A DNA stretch of 64,000 nt from Dentipellis sp. KUC8613 (Eukaryota; Basidiomycota; Agaricomycetes; Russulales; Hericiaceae). Under the pieces are notes generated by a model. It was not told the origin of the DNA. It worked only from the letters and a program-made list of their open reading frames with translations, and ran no database searches. Position numbers and translations under genes: made by a program. The stretch covers positions 519,916 through 583,915 of the forward strand of contig NSJX01000012.1 of the NCBI GenBank assembly GCA_002286715.1. The letters are read 5' to 3'. Of this stretch, positions 24,365-38,263 are shown piece by piece. How positions within the stretch are numbered: position 1 is the first letter of the stretch; every line of letters begins with the position of its first letter.

Positions 24365-26936
24365 TCAGTGCAGGGCGGCGGTTCGCTGATGTGGAAGTTT
24401 AGATGATAAATCAGTCAGGTGAGCATGGTGGTGTCTATAAGTAGAAGGCAACACGTACGAGACGGTTAATTGCCATCCCAATCTCCAATACGCGCGGTGT
24501 GACCAGAAACCCGTCAAAGCGATCCCCAGGGACGAGCATATCCGGACCTTTCTCGTGGAGCATCCGAGCCAATTCATCAAGTGTATCCTTCAGATTGACT
24601 TCCTCGTGCGAGGCATGCGTCGTTGCGAGGTACTCTAGGGTCGCAGCGATGGCGCGGGTTTGGCTTTGATGAACCAGTTGCCGGAGACCAGAGAGCTCGA
24701 GTGCGTTCTCGCCGATTTGGATCGTCTCGCGGGCTCTGGCTATGACTTTGAGATTTGTAGGAAGACTGCGTATGGACAAGGCGCGAGGCTTGATATCGCC
24801 GAAGGTATGATCTGGGAATACCATTTAAAATGTCAGAACAAAGTGGGAAGAGGCATAGGTACGGGACAGACCCTCGTAATCGGCCACGACGGATGGGATT
24901 TCCTTCGCAACCTGTCGTGCGGCTTGGGTAATGTCGTAGCACTGGTAGTTGCGCATTTCGAGGACGTTGTCCGCGACATCACAATAATCCCCTGGAAGAT
25001 GGGCGTTTGAACGGGACACCTCGCACTGACCACAGCGACACGTACCGCATCCGCCGATTACTAGTATTGCAGAACATCCGTGGTCTCTGTGCAGAGCGCG
25101 GATCTGATCAAGCGAGAGAAGAATTTAGACGATGATGATATGTGTCGAGAAGTGAGAGCTTGCCTTGAAAACAAGGGGAGTAATCGGGTCTGCGGATACG
25201 AGCCGCTGCATCCGGCGGTCTCGAATCAGGAAATTGGTAGCGCAGGTATCTTCATCGAAGAGAAGGGTTTTCGCCCCTAGTTCCAGCGCCTGTCGATATG
25301 CTCGTCAACAACAGCCATTGGTGTATAAAGATCGCCTACCTCAATGACGCCAGCCGCCATAGACGTACTCCCGCTTGCATCTTGGGTGGTGAAAGAGGTA
25401 GTCGGAACGCCACTGGGAAGATGACTGATGAAGGGCGAGATGTCAACATTCTTGATCGAGCGGCCGTCTTCGCCTTGGACAGACACGCAGGTGGGTGATG
25501 AGACTACGAACTCTCTACCGTCTGAAACAAAGATAGGTGTTTATACGATCACAGCATGATGAGGAGCCTCTGACCTCCAGGGATGTGATTGTAGCACCCG
25601 ACGGCAAGGGCGTCTAGCAGTGTCGATTTTCCCTGCACGAAGGATCATTACTGATGTGTCACGTCCGGGGAAATGCATGTCCTACGTGAAATCCGCCCCC
25701 GGCGATCATGGTGATCCCTTCTGGGATCCCCATGCCACGAATCTCGCCTCGGTGAGGAAGTTCAAAAATGCATTCAAGGCTTGGCGGCGTCACGAATTTG
25801 ACGACGTCCGAGCCAGAGAGAGGGAGGTCTGAAGATCCAGATGCACGAGGTAGTATCGCGCCGTTAGGAATAAATGCTGAGAGCTCTAAAAGAGCCATGC
25901 AGTCAGTCGATGAGGTGAAGAGTCCCTAATATAGGACCACATACTGGAAGCGGACAGTTTCTCGCGAAGTGAATCCTGATCTTCAATACAGTTCACGAAA
26001 ATTTCAAGTTCTTGCGGTTTATGAGACTCGTACAGCAGTTGGTCTGCGAAGCGCGGAACGGTGTCTCGAAAGATGTTGACAGCCCACCCCCCTAGAATTG
26101 TTCGACCTATAGGCGGACAGTCAGTTAAGGAAGAACACCAATCCAGTGAAAACACCGGGTACCTTGTGCGGGGAGGCCAAGGGTAAATCGGGCCTCGATG
26201 CCAGTCGAGTTGATTACGACTGAGCTCCGTTGCAGAACCTGCTGACCAGGCTTGTCGACAAATATTTCACCTCCCTTGGCACTATGGTAAGCCTTGGAGG
26301 AAGAGGCGGCGGTTTGCAACGCAGCTGTAGAGGCTAGCCCGCGTGTGAGGAAGTCGCATAGAGCCACTTTTCTGAAATCCCGGTTGGAAGGCATGACTTG
26401 AGACACGAGCGAGTGCAAACCTGATTGAATTGGAGAACAGGCTTGCGGGAAATTGAGCTACTTCGTGGCCGATTTGGAGACGAAGTTTGCTAGGCGGCGC
26501 GTACGGATCGCTTTGAACGTGGTCAATGTGCAAAAGGAACTTGTCGTAGCGCCACGTCCCTATCGCGATGGGTCGACTGCATAAGTCAGCCTACTTCAAG
26601 AGCTCACAGACACACCTTCCACATCATGATACGCGGGGTATGGTTTGCCGTCGATACGAAAGAGTGTGTTGACGAGTTCTTGGCTGGTACGAACTTTCCG
26701 TGGAAATGGTATACGCGTCAATGCTCGTGAAATTATGAACCACTTACTGTCAGTCACGCGTTGTCTCTTTCTGGAGCTCGAGGACGAAGGATCTTCTTCT
26801 TGTGCTGAAAATCCGCCACGTTTACCTCGGCCTCGACCTCTTCCACCATAGAGGTTCTTGTAGAAGGCGCCGCGGCCTACAGATATTAATTCATCGGTAT
26901 ATCTCTCTTTTACTGATGAAACAGGTTACCTGACAT
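24365..26936 (-). CDS. Predicted ATPase of the ABC class
   Basis: Matches the 'predicted ATPase of the ABC class' family (COG3044/PF09818 type, from memory), a soluble ATPase of unknown role. Fourteen exons: 26936-26930, 26876-26748, 26693-26616, 26559-26421, 26371-26163, 26106-25945, 25885-25686, 25632-25575, 25521-25340, 25289-25164, 25103-25046, 24991-24872, 24811-24459, 24385-24365; 613 residues, in frame throughout. An RGRGRGKRGG basic patch lies near the N-terminus. Later come DVEGTWRYDKF, IGHEVAQFPASL, GMGIPEG, Walker A GGGFHGKSTLLDAL, DASGSTS, the Walker B-like LLFDEDTCATNF, IRDRRMQRLVS, VIGGCGDYCDVADNV and the C-terminal INRLRTAALH. The first exon is 7 nt. The intron after 25164 starts GCAAGC, a GC-AG intron. 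Confidence 0.88.
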
Positions 26937-27499
26937 CAAAGGTTCTAGCCCAAGAACTCCCCGCAGCGTTATACTAAGACGTTGCTTGTATACTACCTTG
27001 CTTGAAGCTCCTCGATGGAAGTAAGATGCAACCTTCGTAGTTACCATATCCGGAAGCAACTCAGAGACACGTGTGTTCAACCAGACGGATTGAATCGTCG
27101 CTAGTTTTCTTTGAAGATTTATTCGAAGGGAATTTCCATCTTTACCAGCTTTACTGCCTCAGCCTCCAAGAACCACAGCTGTACAGCCTGCGACGCTGGA
27201 ACCCCAGCCGTACCACATCCCATCTGACTGACCGGCCTCCCCAATCAATCTTCGACTAACCGATCGCAGGATGCGTAGTATCCATCGACCGGACGACAGG
27301 CCCGTGCCTGTCATTCGGCATGCTCCTCTAGAGTGCAGTGGCCCATCAACATGTTTGTTGGTTCTCCTGGGATATCGGCCTTGCTGGAGCGTCTGTAACC
27401 CCGTCGTCAGAATATATGAATTGAGGTCCGAAAGACAAGAGATTCACCTGCTAGTTATCCAGGATGGTGAATACGAGAAGCTGCGACAATCACCACAAC
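26937..27499. other. Intergenic, no gene supported
   Basis: About 560 bases between the start of the ABC-class ATPase and the stop of the small coiled protein gene. The ATPase frame is also open upstream of 26936 but lacks a clear join, so the annotated ATG is preferred. Confidence 0.45.
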
Positions 27500-27853
27500 C
27501 TAGGTCTGAGCCTTTTCCTTGCCGTCCGCACCTTCCGTAGACTCCTTATCCACCGGCTTCGACGACACGGCCTCTTTACTCTCCGCGTCCTTCTCCGACT
27601 CTCTCTCGAGCGAGTCCAGCAGCATATCCAGGTTCTCGATGATACCGTCTATGCGCTCCTCCACACCCTCCGCAACGCCGGTTGCGGTCTCCAAATGGCG
27701 CAGAAGCGCCGCGAGATTGACGTCCGCGTTCTCGTCCGAGGGCTGGGATGAGATGACTTCCTTCAGGTAAACGATGTCTGCCTCCAGCGAGACGGTGGAT
27801 TTCGAGGAACCATTCGCAGAGGCCTTGTCCTTGCTGTTCGCCTGAGAGGACAT
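27500..27853 (-). CDS. Small acidic coiled-coil protein, function unknown
   Basis: A single exon for 117 residues, starting MSSQANSKDKASANG. The centre (residues about 25-85) is helical: ADIVYLKEVISS, then LAALLRHLETATGVAEGVEE and RIDGIIENLDMLLDSLE, with heptad-like leucine and isoleucine spacing that suggests a coiled coil. The C-terminus is rich in Lys, Glu and Ser. The frame is open further upstream (to 28039), but that part reads as noncoding and crosses the divergent promoter, so the internal ATG at 27853 is chosen. I do not recognise the family; a subunit of a larger complex is a guess. It is divergent from THOC1, 184 bases apart. Confidence 0.62.
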   Translation of the reverse strand: MSSQANSKDKASANGSSKSTVSLEADIVYLKEVISSQPSDENADVNLAALLRHLETATGVAEGVEERIDGIIENLDMLLDSLERESEKDAESKEAVSSKPVDKESTEGADGKEKAQT

Positions 27854-28037
27854 CGTCGCAGTGAATGTTGTAGTAGTTTCTGAGGCGGTCGCAATCCGGG
27901 CCGGGTCAAGCGAGCAATAAGAGCGCCTAATTAGGCTCACCAAAAAAGGAAGGAGATACCACATTGGGACAATAACACGCCTGTCGCTGTGGCGCTTGCA
28001 GCACTTCCGCGACTTGACCGCGACCTCGACGTGCGCC
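27854..28037. promoter_or_regulatory. Compact bidirectional promoter
   Basis: Only 184 bases separate the start codons of the divergent coiled-coil gene (minus) and THOC1 (plus), so both promoters and both 5' untranslated regions overlap here. AGCAATAAGAG occurs near 27912. No specific factor site is claimed. Confidence 0.5.
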
Positions 28038-30772
28038 ATGGTCTACCGATCCCCAGACACGGCGCTGCGCTCGTTGATCAAAAGCCTACCGAAGAAGAGG
28101 ACTGAGAAGGATGCCTTGGACGCGCTGGTGAAGAAGACACTGAAAGACACGGCTGTGAAGTTCACGCCTGAGATTAGGAAGGGGCAGTGGGAGCTGGCGT
28201 TGAAGACGGAGGTGCTCACGCATGCAGTACGTTTCTCTGTTGAGTTTCCGGATATTCTTCTGACGTGCATATTGTGTGAAGATGAAAGAGGGGAAGGCTT
28301 TGCAGGATCCAGACACCACGACGTACTATGACGAGTTGAAGGATAGACTCGATATCGTCCTCACATTCACAGAGCAAGGTGTGCATCTATGAACAGCAAA
28401 CCAAAACCCAAAACTAATAATAAAAATTTCTAGATGCTTGCGAACAGACCTTCCCATTCACGACCCTCCAAGACCTTCTCGAGACCCAAACCATCCCCTC
28501 ATGTTCCCATATCTTCTCCTGGATCGAGTCGCGTGCGGACCGCCTCACCGAGGGCATGGTTCCCCAGAAGGGCAAGGCACTCATTCTCCTCCGTATGCTG
28601 AACGACCTTCTGCGCCGGCTCTCCAAGATGGGCTCGAACACAATATTCTGCGGACGAATATTGACCTTCCTGAGTGGAGTGTTCCCTCTCGGCGAGCGGA
28701 GTGGTGTGAATCTGAGGGGAGAGTACGGACCTGTGTGGGAGGGTGTGCAGGTGCGGTCGAAGGAGGACAAGGAGAAGGAGAAAGGCAAGGAGAGTGGCGA
28801 CAAGGACGAGGTGATGACAGATAGCAAGGACGAGGCCAAAGACGGAGCGAAGGCTGGCGAGGAGAAGAAGGACCAAAACGCCATGGAGGTCGACGAGAAG
28901 CCCGACTCTGGAAAGCCGTCTTCTCCTGCGAAACCAGCCGACAAAAAGAACGACAAGAAAGAAGGTCAGGATCAAAGCCGCCCACGTCGTCGCGTGCCTC
29001 ATGCTCAGATACTTCCTACAGACTTCTATGAGACTTTCTGGTCACTGCAGCTGCCTTTCTCGCGACCGCCGCTCTTTGCCAACGCAGCTGCTCTGCCTGA
29101 GTTCAAGGAGGCTGTCAACAAAGTGCTGCCTGTGATTAAGGAGGCGACAGCGAAAGAGCGTGCCATGATGGGGAGCCGCTCCGGTGCTTCTGTATCGAAT
29201 CATCTGAAGCGGAAACGGGAAGCGGAGCCTGGCGAGGACGAGACTGGCAACAAAGACTACTTCTTTGCCAAGTTCCTGACGAGCCCTGACCTGTTGGAGC
29301 TTGAGGTACGTTGCAGCGTATACTTGCCCAAGCTTTATTGACTCGATGGTATCTATTACAGATCGCGGACACACACTTCCGCCGTCAATTCATCTTCCAG
29401 CTTCTCATCCTCCTGAACCATCTCCTCATCTTCACCAAATCAGAGAAGGCTGCGTGGTCATCACCGCGTAATCGCTCTCTCCAAATCGACTTCACACTCG
29501 AACCCGACGACGCCAAGTGGGTCACCGACACAATTGCCAAGGCTCAGGAAGAGCTACGGCAAACCGCCCCGGGCGGACGTGCCTTCGCGGACACGACCCA
29601 CGCAATTCTCGAACGCGAGAAGAACTGGATTCGGTGGAAGAACGACCTCTGTGCACCATTCGACCGGGAGCCTTATACCGTTGACGTGAATGGCGAGAAG
29701 GTTGGCTTGGAGGAAGCGACCCGAGAGGTGAGGAAGAAGATGCGAGTCGAGCCGCCGGAGTGGGAGCACAGGCTTGGTTCTGGGTCGTTGACCGACATCT
29801 GGGACATGGGCTACAGGAGTTTGCAGGATCTGCAGAACCCCTTCCAGTACGTGCTCACGTTCACTCGGCGTCTTTATTTCCTCTAATGACGTGTTTTCTT
29901 GTAGACCTGGAGAAGTGAAGGACTTCGTAACGAAGGTCAAGCAAGAAGATGCCCGGATAGAGATGCGTCGGAAGGCCCTAGCACGAGCTGCAGCGCAAGC
30001 GAAAGCGAGGGCTGCCCCGCCTCCTCCACCAGTTGCTGCTGCTGCACCACAGGCCGAAGCCATCGCTGCGCCTGTAGCAACAGCACCATCGCACGAGGGC
30101 ACCAAGGTTGCTGCCAATGGTCCGTCCGGGAGCCCCATGCTTCACCCTCTGCCTGCGAAGCCTGGATCGTCATCCAAACCTTCATCCAGTGGAGGCGAGC
30201 CCACGCCGGCACCATTACCATCGGCGGCAGCCGCTACCCCGACACCTGCCCCGGCGGCTTCAGCCGCACCCGCGGCGGTATCCGCGCCCGCGGCAACTCC
30301 ATCGCCCGCACCAGCCCCCAAGCTGCCCCCAGATGATCAGATCGCCCGGTTCCAGGAGGTAAGCACTCTTTGTCTGGTGCCATGCGTTCAGCACGGTGAC
30401 TCATGCCCTTTGCTCTGTCTCTAGAACAAACACAGGTGGTCTTGGCTTGCGTTGCGCACGGCGCGCGACCGATACCTCGCACATTTCGGGAAGATCGGGA
30501 CGGGTGACATCACGCTGCTTGCGCAGGAGATTGAGAAGGCGGCCGCGCGGGAGGAGCAGAAGCGCGCGGAGAAGGACGCGAAGGAGGCGGGCGGTGATGC
30601 GGCGATGGAGAGTGCTGCTGGGACCGGGGAGGAAGGGGAGTCGGCCACAGAAGCGGCGAGGAAGAGCGAGGACAAGGATGTCCCGATGGAGAGTGTGTCC
30701 AAAGAGGATGTGGCCAAGGAGGCAAAAGAGGTCGAGACCGCCGGCGATGCGAAGATGGAGGTGCAGGCGTAG
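28038..30772 (+). CDS. THOC1: THO complex subunit 1 (THOC1/HPR1)
   Basis: Subunit of the nuclear THO/TREX complex, which couples transcription to mRNA packaging and export. Six exons: 28038-28226, 28282-28378, 28434-29305, 29362-29846, 29905-30358, 30425-30772; 814 residues. The N-terminal half is helical with LLRRLSKMGSNTIFCGRIL and FLSGVFPLGERSGVNLRGEY, typical of THOC1. A Lys/Glu/Asp-rich insert follows, then DFYETFWSLQLPFSRP, FRRQFIFQLLILLNHL, EKNWIRWKNDLCAPFDR and LGSGSLTDIWDMG, all family hallmarks. A Pro/Ala linker (30010-30330) precedes HRWSWLALRTARDRYLAHFG and an acidic Ala-rich tail. The second exon follows an AAG acceptor. The ATG begins the conserved frame. Confidence 0.93.
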
Positions 30773-31519
30773 CGCGTGGTCCTCGGGACGCTGGTGAGTG
30801 GCTGGACTGTTGTTCTGGGCTGAACTGTTTTCTGAGTCGTCAATAACCTTTGCAGAGCCTCTGCTTGTTGTACATTACTCCACATTCATCACCCTGCACC
30901 ATGTGCTCTGTAGTGTCGCCCTCACGTTCGCCGAGCTCGCTGTGCTATAGGATGAGCCTCGACGGTGACTTCCTTCAGTGAGCCCGAGATGAAAGGCTCG
31001 GACCGGACGGACCGTCGAGGACGTCATAGCTGTAGATCTGTTTAGATAACAGACTTTACTCTGCATCTCAACTAGATCTGGCGGATATCGATGTTCATTC
31101 AAAGTAGCAACTCGCTTTTTTTCTGGGGTAGAAAATGGCGAAGTTAAACTGCGGAGCTGTAGCATGTGTCTGCATATGATGTCTGTTACGCCATGGTTTG
31201 GAGCGGGATGATTGGGCCGGCCATGGATTGTTCTGGGGCAGAAGTAAGAAAGGGCCCGTCTGAGAGCGTTGTAGAGCCAAGTTCGAGGAAGGTCCAGAGA
31301 AGGAAAGGCCTGGCACAGTCGCCGAAGAGCGCGACACTAAGCGGGACGACCACGCGTGCACGTTGGCTTTTACATTATCGCATCGGTATATAACGACGTG
31401 GACATCGGTTCGTGAGGGCATCAACAAATTTTTGACACAGCTAATCCAGGATGTTCCATCGCTTGTCTAGTTCTCTCTTCCCCAACTTCCACCACTCTGA
31501 TTCTGCACACGAGGCTCCA
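30773..31519. other. Intergenic, no gene supported
   Basis: About 750 bases between THOC1 and the epimerase gene. A TATATAA element at about 31387 lies some 130 bases upstream of the epimerase ATG. No other gene is supported. Confidence 0.5.
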
Positions 31520-33065
<1,546 letters not shown>

Positions 33066-33839
33066 AGAATGTAAAGATGTACTCAAGTTTACCAGGCGAT
33101 AAGCGCGTCGTCGCCTAAGCCGGCACGATTTAGACCTTGTATATGTAGCAGAACGTTTCGTTACGAATGGACTTCTGGTTTGTTTATTGCCCTGTTTGAA
33201 CTGTGCAGTGTGTTCTGTGATTGGCTCTTTCGCCACGAGGTATCCGTGAACCACAGGCCTGAGGTTACTGATGCCGGTGGTGAACGTGATCCACTGTGTT
33301 TGTGCGGATGGTCTCACGGCGGGGTTTGCGCTGTTCTAGTCGGGCTGTTTCTGCGCATCATATCAATGGCAGAAGACCTATGGGATCCACAGGATCGTTC
33401 ACGAGGTCGGCTTCTGTAGCTGTGTTACTTTCAGCTGAGCGCCGGAGCACCGTCGCCTGGTCAGGCGATCCCTCTGGGACGTCAACGCTGTGAGTTCTCT
33501 TCGCTGCCGCTCGCTGGACGCTTATGGACGCTCTTCATTTGCCAGGATGTTCTGTACTTCGTTTCTTCGTACTTGAAGTCAGAATGTATTTTTTTCAAAC
33601 GTCTTTGATGGACTCGAATGAACTTGGTGTACCACAACTAGCGTGGTACGCTGACCGTTTGCAAGACGCCTTCTTCGTGTACTTCTCCACAGAGGCGCCA
33701 TGCATATTCCAAATACAGATCTCCATGCCCAACAGAAGACCCATGGCAGCGAGATGTTCAAATGCCGCCGCATATAATCTTCCTGCGCTGATGCGTGCCA
33801 GGCGTGAGTGCCCGCCGCTGCGCTCAGCTCCCTCCACCC
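33066..33839. other. Intergenic, no gene supported
   Basis: About 770 bases between the epimerase stop and the MFS transporter start. Nothing else is recognised. Confidence 0.45.
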
Positions 33840-36307
33840 ATGGCTTTCGGTATCCTCGGTGAGTGAGCCGGCTCTCTCGGCCACTCGTGCAGCAAGTCGA
33901 ATGCGAAGCTGACGATACGAATTATGGCAGAGGACAATCATTTGGAGCCTGTGCCCGGAACGGCGCTTCTCTCCGAGCTTGGGATCGTACATGGGCATGA
34001 AGTCACGATTGACGAAGCTGCCGACCTCAAGCGCGGCACAGGGCGATATTCGCACATCATTCTGAATCCACAGCCTGCTGACGACCCTCGAGACCCGTGC
34101 GTTGTCGCATGCAATATACTTCTTAAGCATTGCTAATTCGAATTATTATAGATTAAATTGGCCGAGATGGAAGAAAGAGGCATGTTTCTGGACGCTGTGC
34201 GTGTTACGTTGACTCGTCTTGCCCATTCGATCCCGACATTGTTGTGTTTTTCAGGGCGTTCGCTGCGAGTCTCGACGGCGCGCTGTCTCCCATGACAGGC
34301 CCCGGCTACGTGCTCCTCGCAAACCAGTTTCACACGACTGTGGACAACGTGGCGTCTAGCTTCGGGTGCATTCTCTTGGGTCTGGGATGTTTCATGTACG
34401 TCCTTTGCTGTATCTTGATGCAGGGCCCTGCTGAGTCGAGGGCAGGTTCCTGCAGGGATCCTTGGCTGTTAAGTTTGGGCATCGTATCGTTTACCTGTGT
34501 TCCGTGTCCCTAGTAAGTTTATATCCCGAGAGTTGATGGGATCAATTTGACTGGGCCACAGATGTTCATTGCGTGCATCTGGTGCGCCGTGAGCCCAAGC
34601 CTCGCTTCGATCCGCGCATCGCGTGTCTTCCAAGGGTTTGGCATGTCAGCGTTGCAGAGGTGATATTCAATTCATGTCTTTGGGAACCGTCATTTGCTCA
34701 TCGCGAAAATCCCAGCTTGGTCGCGTCTACGATTGAACAGATCTACTTGTCAGTATTTTCTTACTGCCAGCCCGAAACGCTACTGACATTATCACCGTAG
34801 CATCCACGAACGCGGGGCCCGCACTGTTATTTGGAGTTTTGCGATCTTGGCAGGGATAACACTGTAAGTTCATTCATGTCACTGAATATTGAATCTGACG
34901 AAGATTCGGCGACCAGTGGTCCTTTGATCTTCGGCTATGTTGTCCAGAACCTGACCTGGCAAATGGGCTTCTGGTTCGTGAGCATCCCGTTAGGCTTATG
35001 CACCTTGATGGTGTTTTTCTTTGTTCCTGAGGTGAAATTCCGCCCCTCCAGACGGCCTGCATATGACGCTCACCCTTTTTCTAGACGACATATGATCGCC
35101 CAAAACCCGATACCAAGAAGATGGAAGAGAAGGAAGAGATGTCTCTTGAGAAACGAAGCCTCGAGAAGCAGGAGAGCTCTGTGGAGGAGCAGTCCTCGGA
35201 CGTCAGGAGCATCGCCCCAGCTCCCAGCTATATTTCGCAGCTGAGGATATGGAATGGGACGTTCAGTGACCAACCTTTGTGGAGGATCGTGCTGAGGCCG
35301 TTGCCGCTTCTGTGCTCCCCAGTGGTAAGTTCATGCTGGCATAAAATTCGCAATATCTGTACTCACAGATCGTAGACCTCGTTCTTGTTCCTCTCGCACG
35401 GCATGCAGACTGCCTGGCTAAGTAAGTCTTCTTTGTTACCTGGACGAAGATGGCCTGAGCCTTACCCTGGTCAGGCCTCCTGCCGATTTGCTCCTCCACA
35501 ATATTCACCCTGGAGTACAACTTCAATGCTGCCCAAATCGTGAGCGTGATCACCCCACATGAGACTCGCAAAATATTCACTTTTTCGACTCGAAGGGCCT
35601 TACGAACCTCGGTGGGCTTGTCGGCATCATCATTGGAATGGTGATCACGGGCCCGCTCACGGACTGGGGCGCCGTGTGGATGTCGAAGCGCAATGGCGGC
35701 GTATACGAACCCGAATTCAGGCTAGTATTCATGTCCGCAATGCTGTTCGGTGTATTTGGGTATGCAGGATGGGCTGGTACGTTTGTTTCAGGCTGTCGGA
35801 TAAACCGGTGCTGAAATATCATCTAAAGTGGGCACGGTTCATGGGATGCCTTGGATAGGCGCAGTCGCATGCATGGCGTAAGTCAAGCGCGTTTCATCTG
35901 AGCGCTATGAGCGACTACTCACACGACATCCGTAGCATGGCCAACTTCAGCATGGTCGTCTCCGGGTCCGCCGCCGTGACCTACCTCCTCGACACACACG
36001 GTGCCGACGCACTGCACTGTCTCGCCATCAGCAACTTCCTCAAGAACATGGTCCTCTTCGGGTTCAGCTTCTTCGCGAACGGCATGATCGAGGCACGCGG
36101 CGTCAAGGTGTCGCTGTTGATCCTCGCGGCGTGCCAGGCGTTCTGTTGGACCGCGTCGATTCCGATGTATATTTTTGGGAAGCGCGTGCGGTCGTGGGTG
36201 AGTTCCCATGTTATCTATACAATGGGGTATTGGTTGCTGAAATTTGGAGTTTTGTTTAGCTCGCGAGGAATGCGGAATTTTTCGATGTCGATCGAAAGAC
36301 GACATAA
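33840..36307 (+). CDS. MFS transporter
   Basis: A major facilitator superfamily permease. Sixteen exons: 33840-33858, 33931-34096, 34152-34196, 34255-34395, 34446-34512, 34562-34659, 34716-34748, 34801-34863, 34917-35031, 35085-35324, 35376-35421, 35475-35539, 35596-35776, 35829-35877, 35936-36197, 36260-36307; 545 residues, in frame throughout. An N-terminal tail ends in DDPRDPLNWPRWKK, the 'DPxNWP' signature of DHA1-type fungal carriers. About twelve hydrophobic segments follow. Others seen are FGHRIVYLCSV, ASRVFQGFGMSALQS, a charged cytoplasmic loop (KKMEEKEEMSLEKRSLEK) between the two halves, and GPLTDWGAVW. Substrate unknown: drug, amine or organic-anion transport are all possible. Two acceptors are AAG rather than CAG or TAG. 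Confidence 0.85.
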
Positions 36308-36612
36308 TCGCGTACATACAAAGGAGTGTGTAGTGAAATTTTTATCAGTATTTTACCATTCAGATGTTGCCGAATGTCGAAAGATAAAAGAAAGAAGGAA
36401 GAAAGGAAAGAGGAATTCGAACGAACTAATTTAGCGCCCGCGGATGGGCGCTTGTTTTGAGCGCTCAGATCGCGCGTGGCTATGACGCAATCTAGATTAC
36501 GAAGAGATGGGCCTCATGTCGAGCTCGCACGCACAACGTAACGCACTTGCAGCTTCAAACTACCATCACCAACTTGAAGTATACCAGTTCGAAAGCCTTG
36601 TTGAGAGAAAAG
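36308..36612. other. Short intergenic region
   Basis: About 300 bases between the MFS transporter stop and the PIN1 start. It holds the transporter's 3' region and the PIN1 promoter. No gene is supported. Confidence 0.5.
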
Positions 36613-37265
36613 ATGGTGAGCAGTCCAATCCCAAACCGAGCTAAGAAAAAATGGCAGAAGTTGCTCACGCTTTGATCTGTAGTCTACTTGGGAAGTCCGT
36701 CTTTCAAACTCGCGCGGCGTGCCGTACTTCTACAACAACGAAACGAAGCAATCTGTCTGGGACGCACCTTCTGAGCTTTCGCAGGACCAGATCAATGCAC
36801 TTCCTGGCGCGAAGGAGTACCTTGCCGGTGGTAGCGGTGGTGAGGCCCGTCCCGCGCAAGTGCGCGCGAGCCACCTGCTCGTGAAGCACAGCGGCAGCCG
36901 ACGCCCCTCGAGCTGGAAAGAGGTGCGCATCCACGTTCTGTTTCTCACCCCTCGTCGCAATTTCACGAAACTGACGATACCCACGCATCGGCCTCCAGGC
37001 AAACATCACCCGCTCGAAGGCGGACGCGATCGCGCTTCTGCAGCAGTACGCGGGCGAGATCAACGGCTCGGAGGCCAAGTTTGCCGAGCTCGCGAAGGAG
37101 CACTCCGACTGCTCCTCGCACGAAAAGGGCGGCGATCTGGGCTGGTTCCGCCCCGGGCAGATGCAGAAGCCCTTCGAGGATGCGGCGTATGCGCTCAAGG
37201 TCGGCCAGATCAGCGACGTGGTGTCCTCGGACAGCGGCGTGCACCTCATCCTCCGCACTGGCTGA
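36613..37265 (+). CDS. ESS1: PIN1/ESS1 peptidyl-prolyl isomerase
   Basis: A parvulin that isomerises phospho-Ser/Thr-Pro bonds; yeast Ess1 acts on the RNA polymerase II C-terminal domain. Exons 36613-36615, 36683-36922 and 36999-37265 give 169 residues. The first exon is only the ATG codon, directly followed by GTGAGC; the reading frame then continues with STWEVRL. The WW domain has both tryptophans (STWEVRL and KQSVWDAP). The parvulin domain has [18 protein letters not shown], the catalytic segment [17 protein letters not shown] and a C-terminal [10 protein letters not shown]. All substrate-binding residues I can recognise are present. A longer N-terminus is unlikely because the family starts at this position. 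Confidence 0.92.
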
Positions 37266-38263
37266 ACCCAGGTCCGTGGTGCGGTAGTAGCAACGGCAGA
37301 AGATGGGGGTGAAATGGAAGTGCAGCAGCGGGAAGCAATTCAATAAAGCGGGGAAAGGTTGGAAGCAGTCGACGGATCAAGTTTGTAATAATATCCAAGA
37401 ATCTGAATCGACAAGATGATATCCTCCTTTTGTCGACAGCTTAAGGTCCTGTCTGCTTTAATTAAGGGTGTATGGTGCAGGTCAGGTTCCGCCCCATGGC
37501 ATCAAAATTCTACACCACAAGGAGGGCTATTCCCCGGCGGCACGTCAGGCGCATGTGCTCATTTACGCCAAGGCGGCTTCATTAAGACGTGCGCCTGAGA
37601 AGACGGCACCGAGCACTTCTTACGGGGATACAACATAATCCATGGTGCGGTTGGTGGCCCTGTTCCTTTCTGGTCCCGTCTGATCCACGATGCTACGATA
37701 TCAAATTATACGAATCTCGTCCCTGCGTCGATCGTGCATGTGCCATAAAGCAAGGGTAAAATAACAGCAGTGGTGAGTCTAAATGACCGATATCGTCCAC
37801 AGCTCTCGTGCTTGTATTGGACTTGTTTGCCAAATAATTAGTGGGCTGGTCCAGATGCGATGCTTTGTAACGCAATGGGCAGCGCTGCGAGACGAGCCCT
37901 CGTGTTCCGATCCGGCTCCATCGCCAACGTGGGTCTCGGTGGCGAGTTCTCTGTGTGAGGCAGCCGGAAGTAGTGGGTCAACGTGTGTCCAGCCCCGTTG
38001 AAGAAGGCAGGCGAAACTGGTCGGTCATGGTCAGATTGGCAGACTAAGCATCAGTCATAAGTAGAGGCTACAATTGCAATCCTCAGAACTGCGCCGGATC
38101 AAAGGCGGATTGGCGGAATACATTTATAGCAGAACGATGGTCCGAAGACCGGCGCGTGCTGCGGTAGCATGGCGAAGGCAACCTGCAACCGTCAACAAGC
38201 GAATGATTGTAAGCAGTAAAGTGGTTGTATCAACAAACCTATGTGCCAAAATTAATGGAGCCT
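37266..38263. other. Intergenic, no gene supported
   Basis: About 1 kb after the PIN1 gene. Open frames are short and do not join into a convincing protein. No RNA gene was recognised. Confidence 0.45.

Noticed and set aside
33579..34130. Minus-strand frame overlapping the MFS transporter start
   Set aside because: No splice structure or family resemblance; the plus strand carries the transporter N-terminus.
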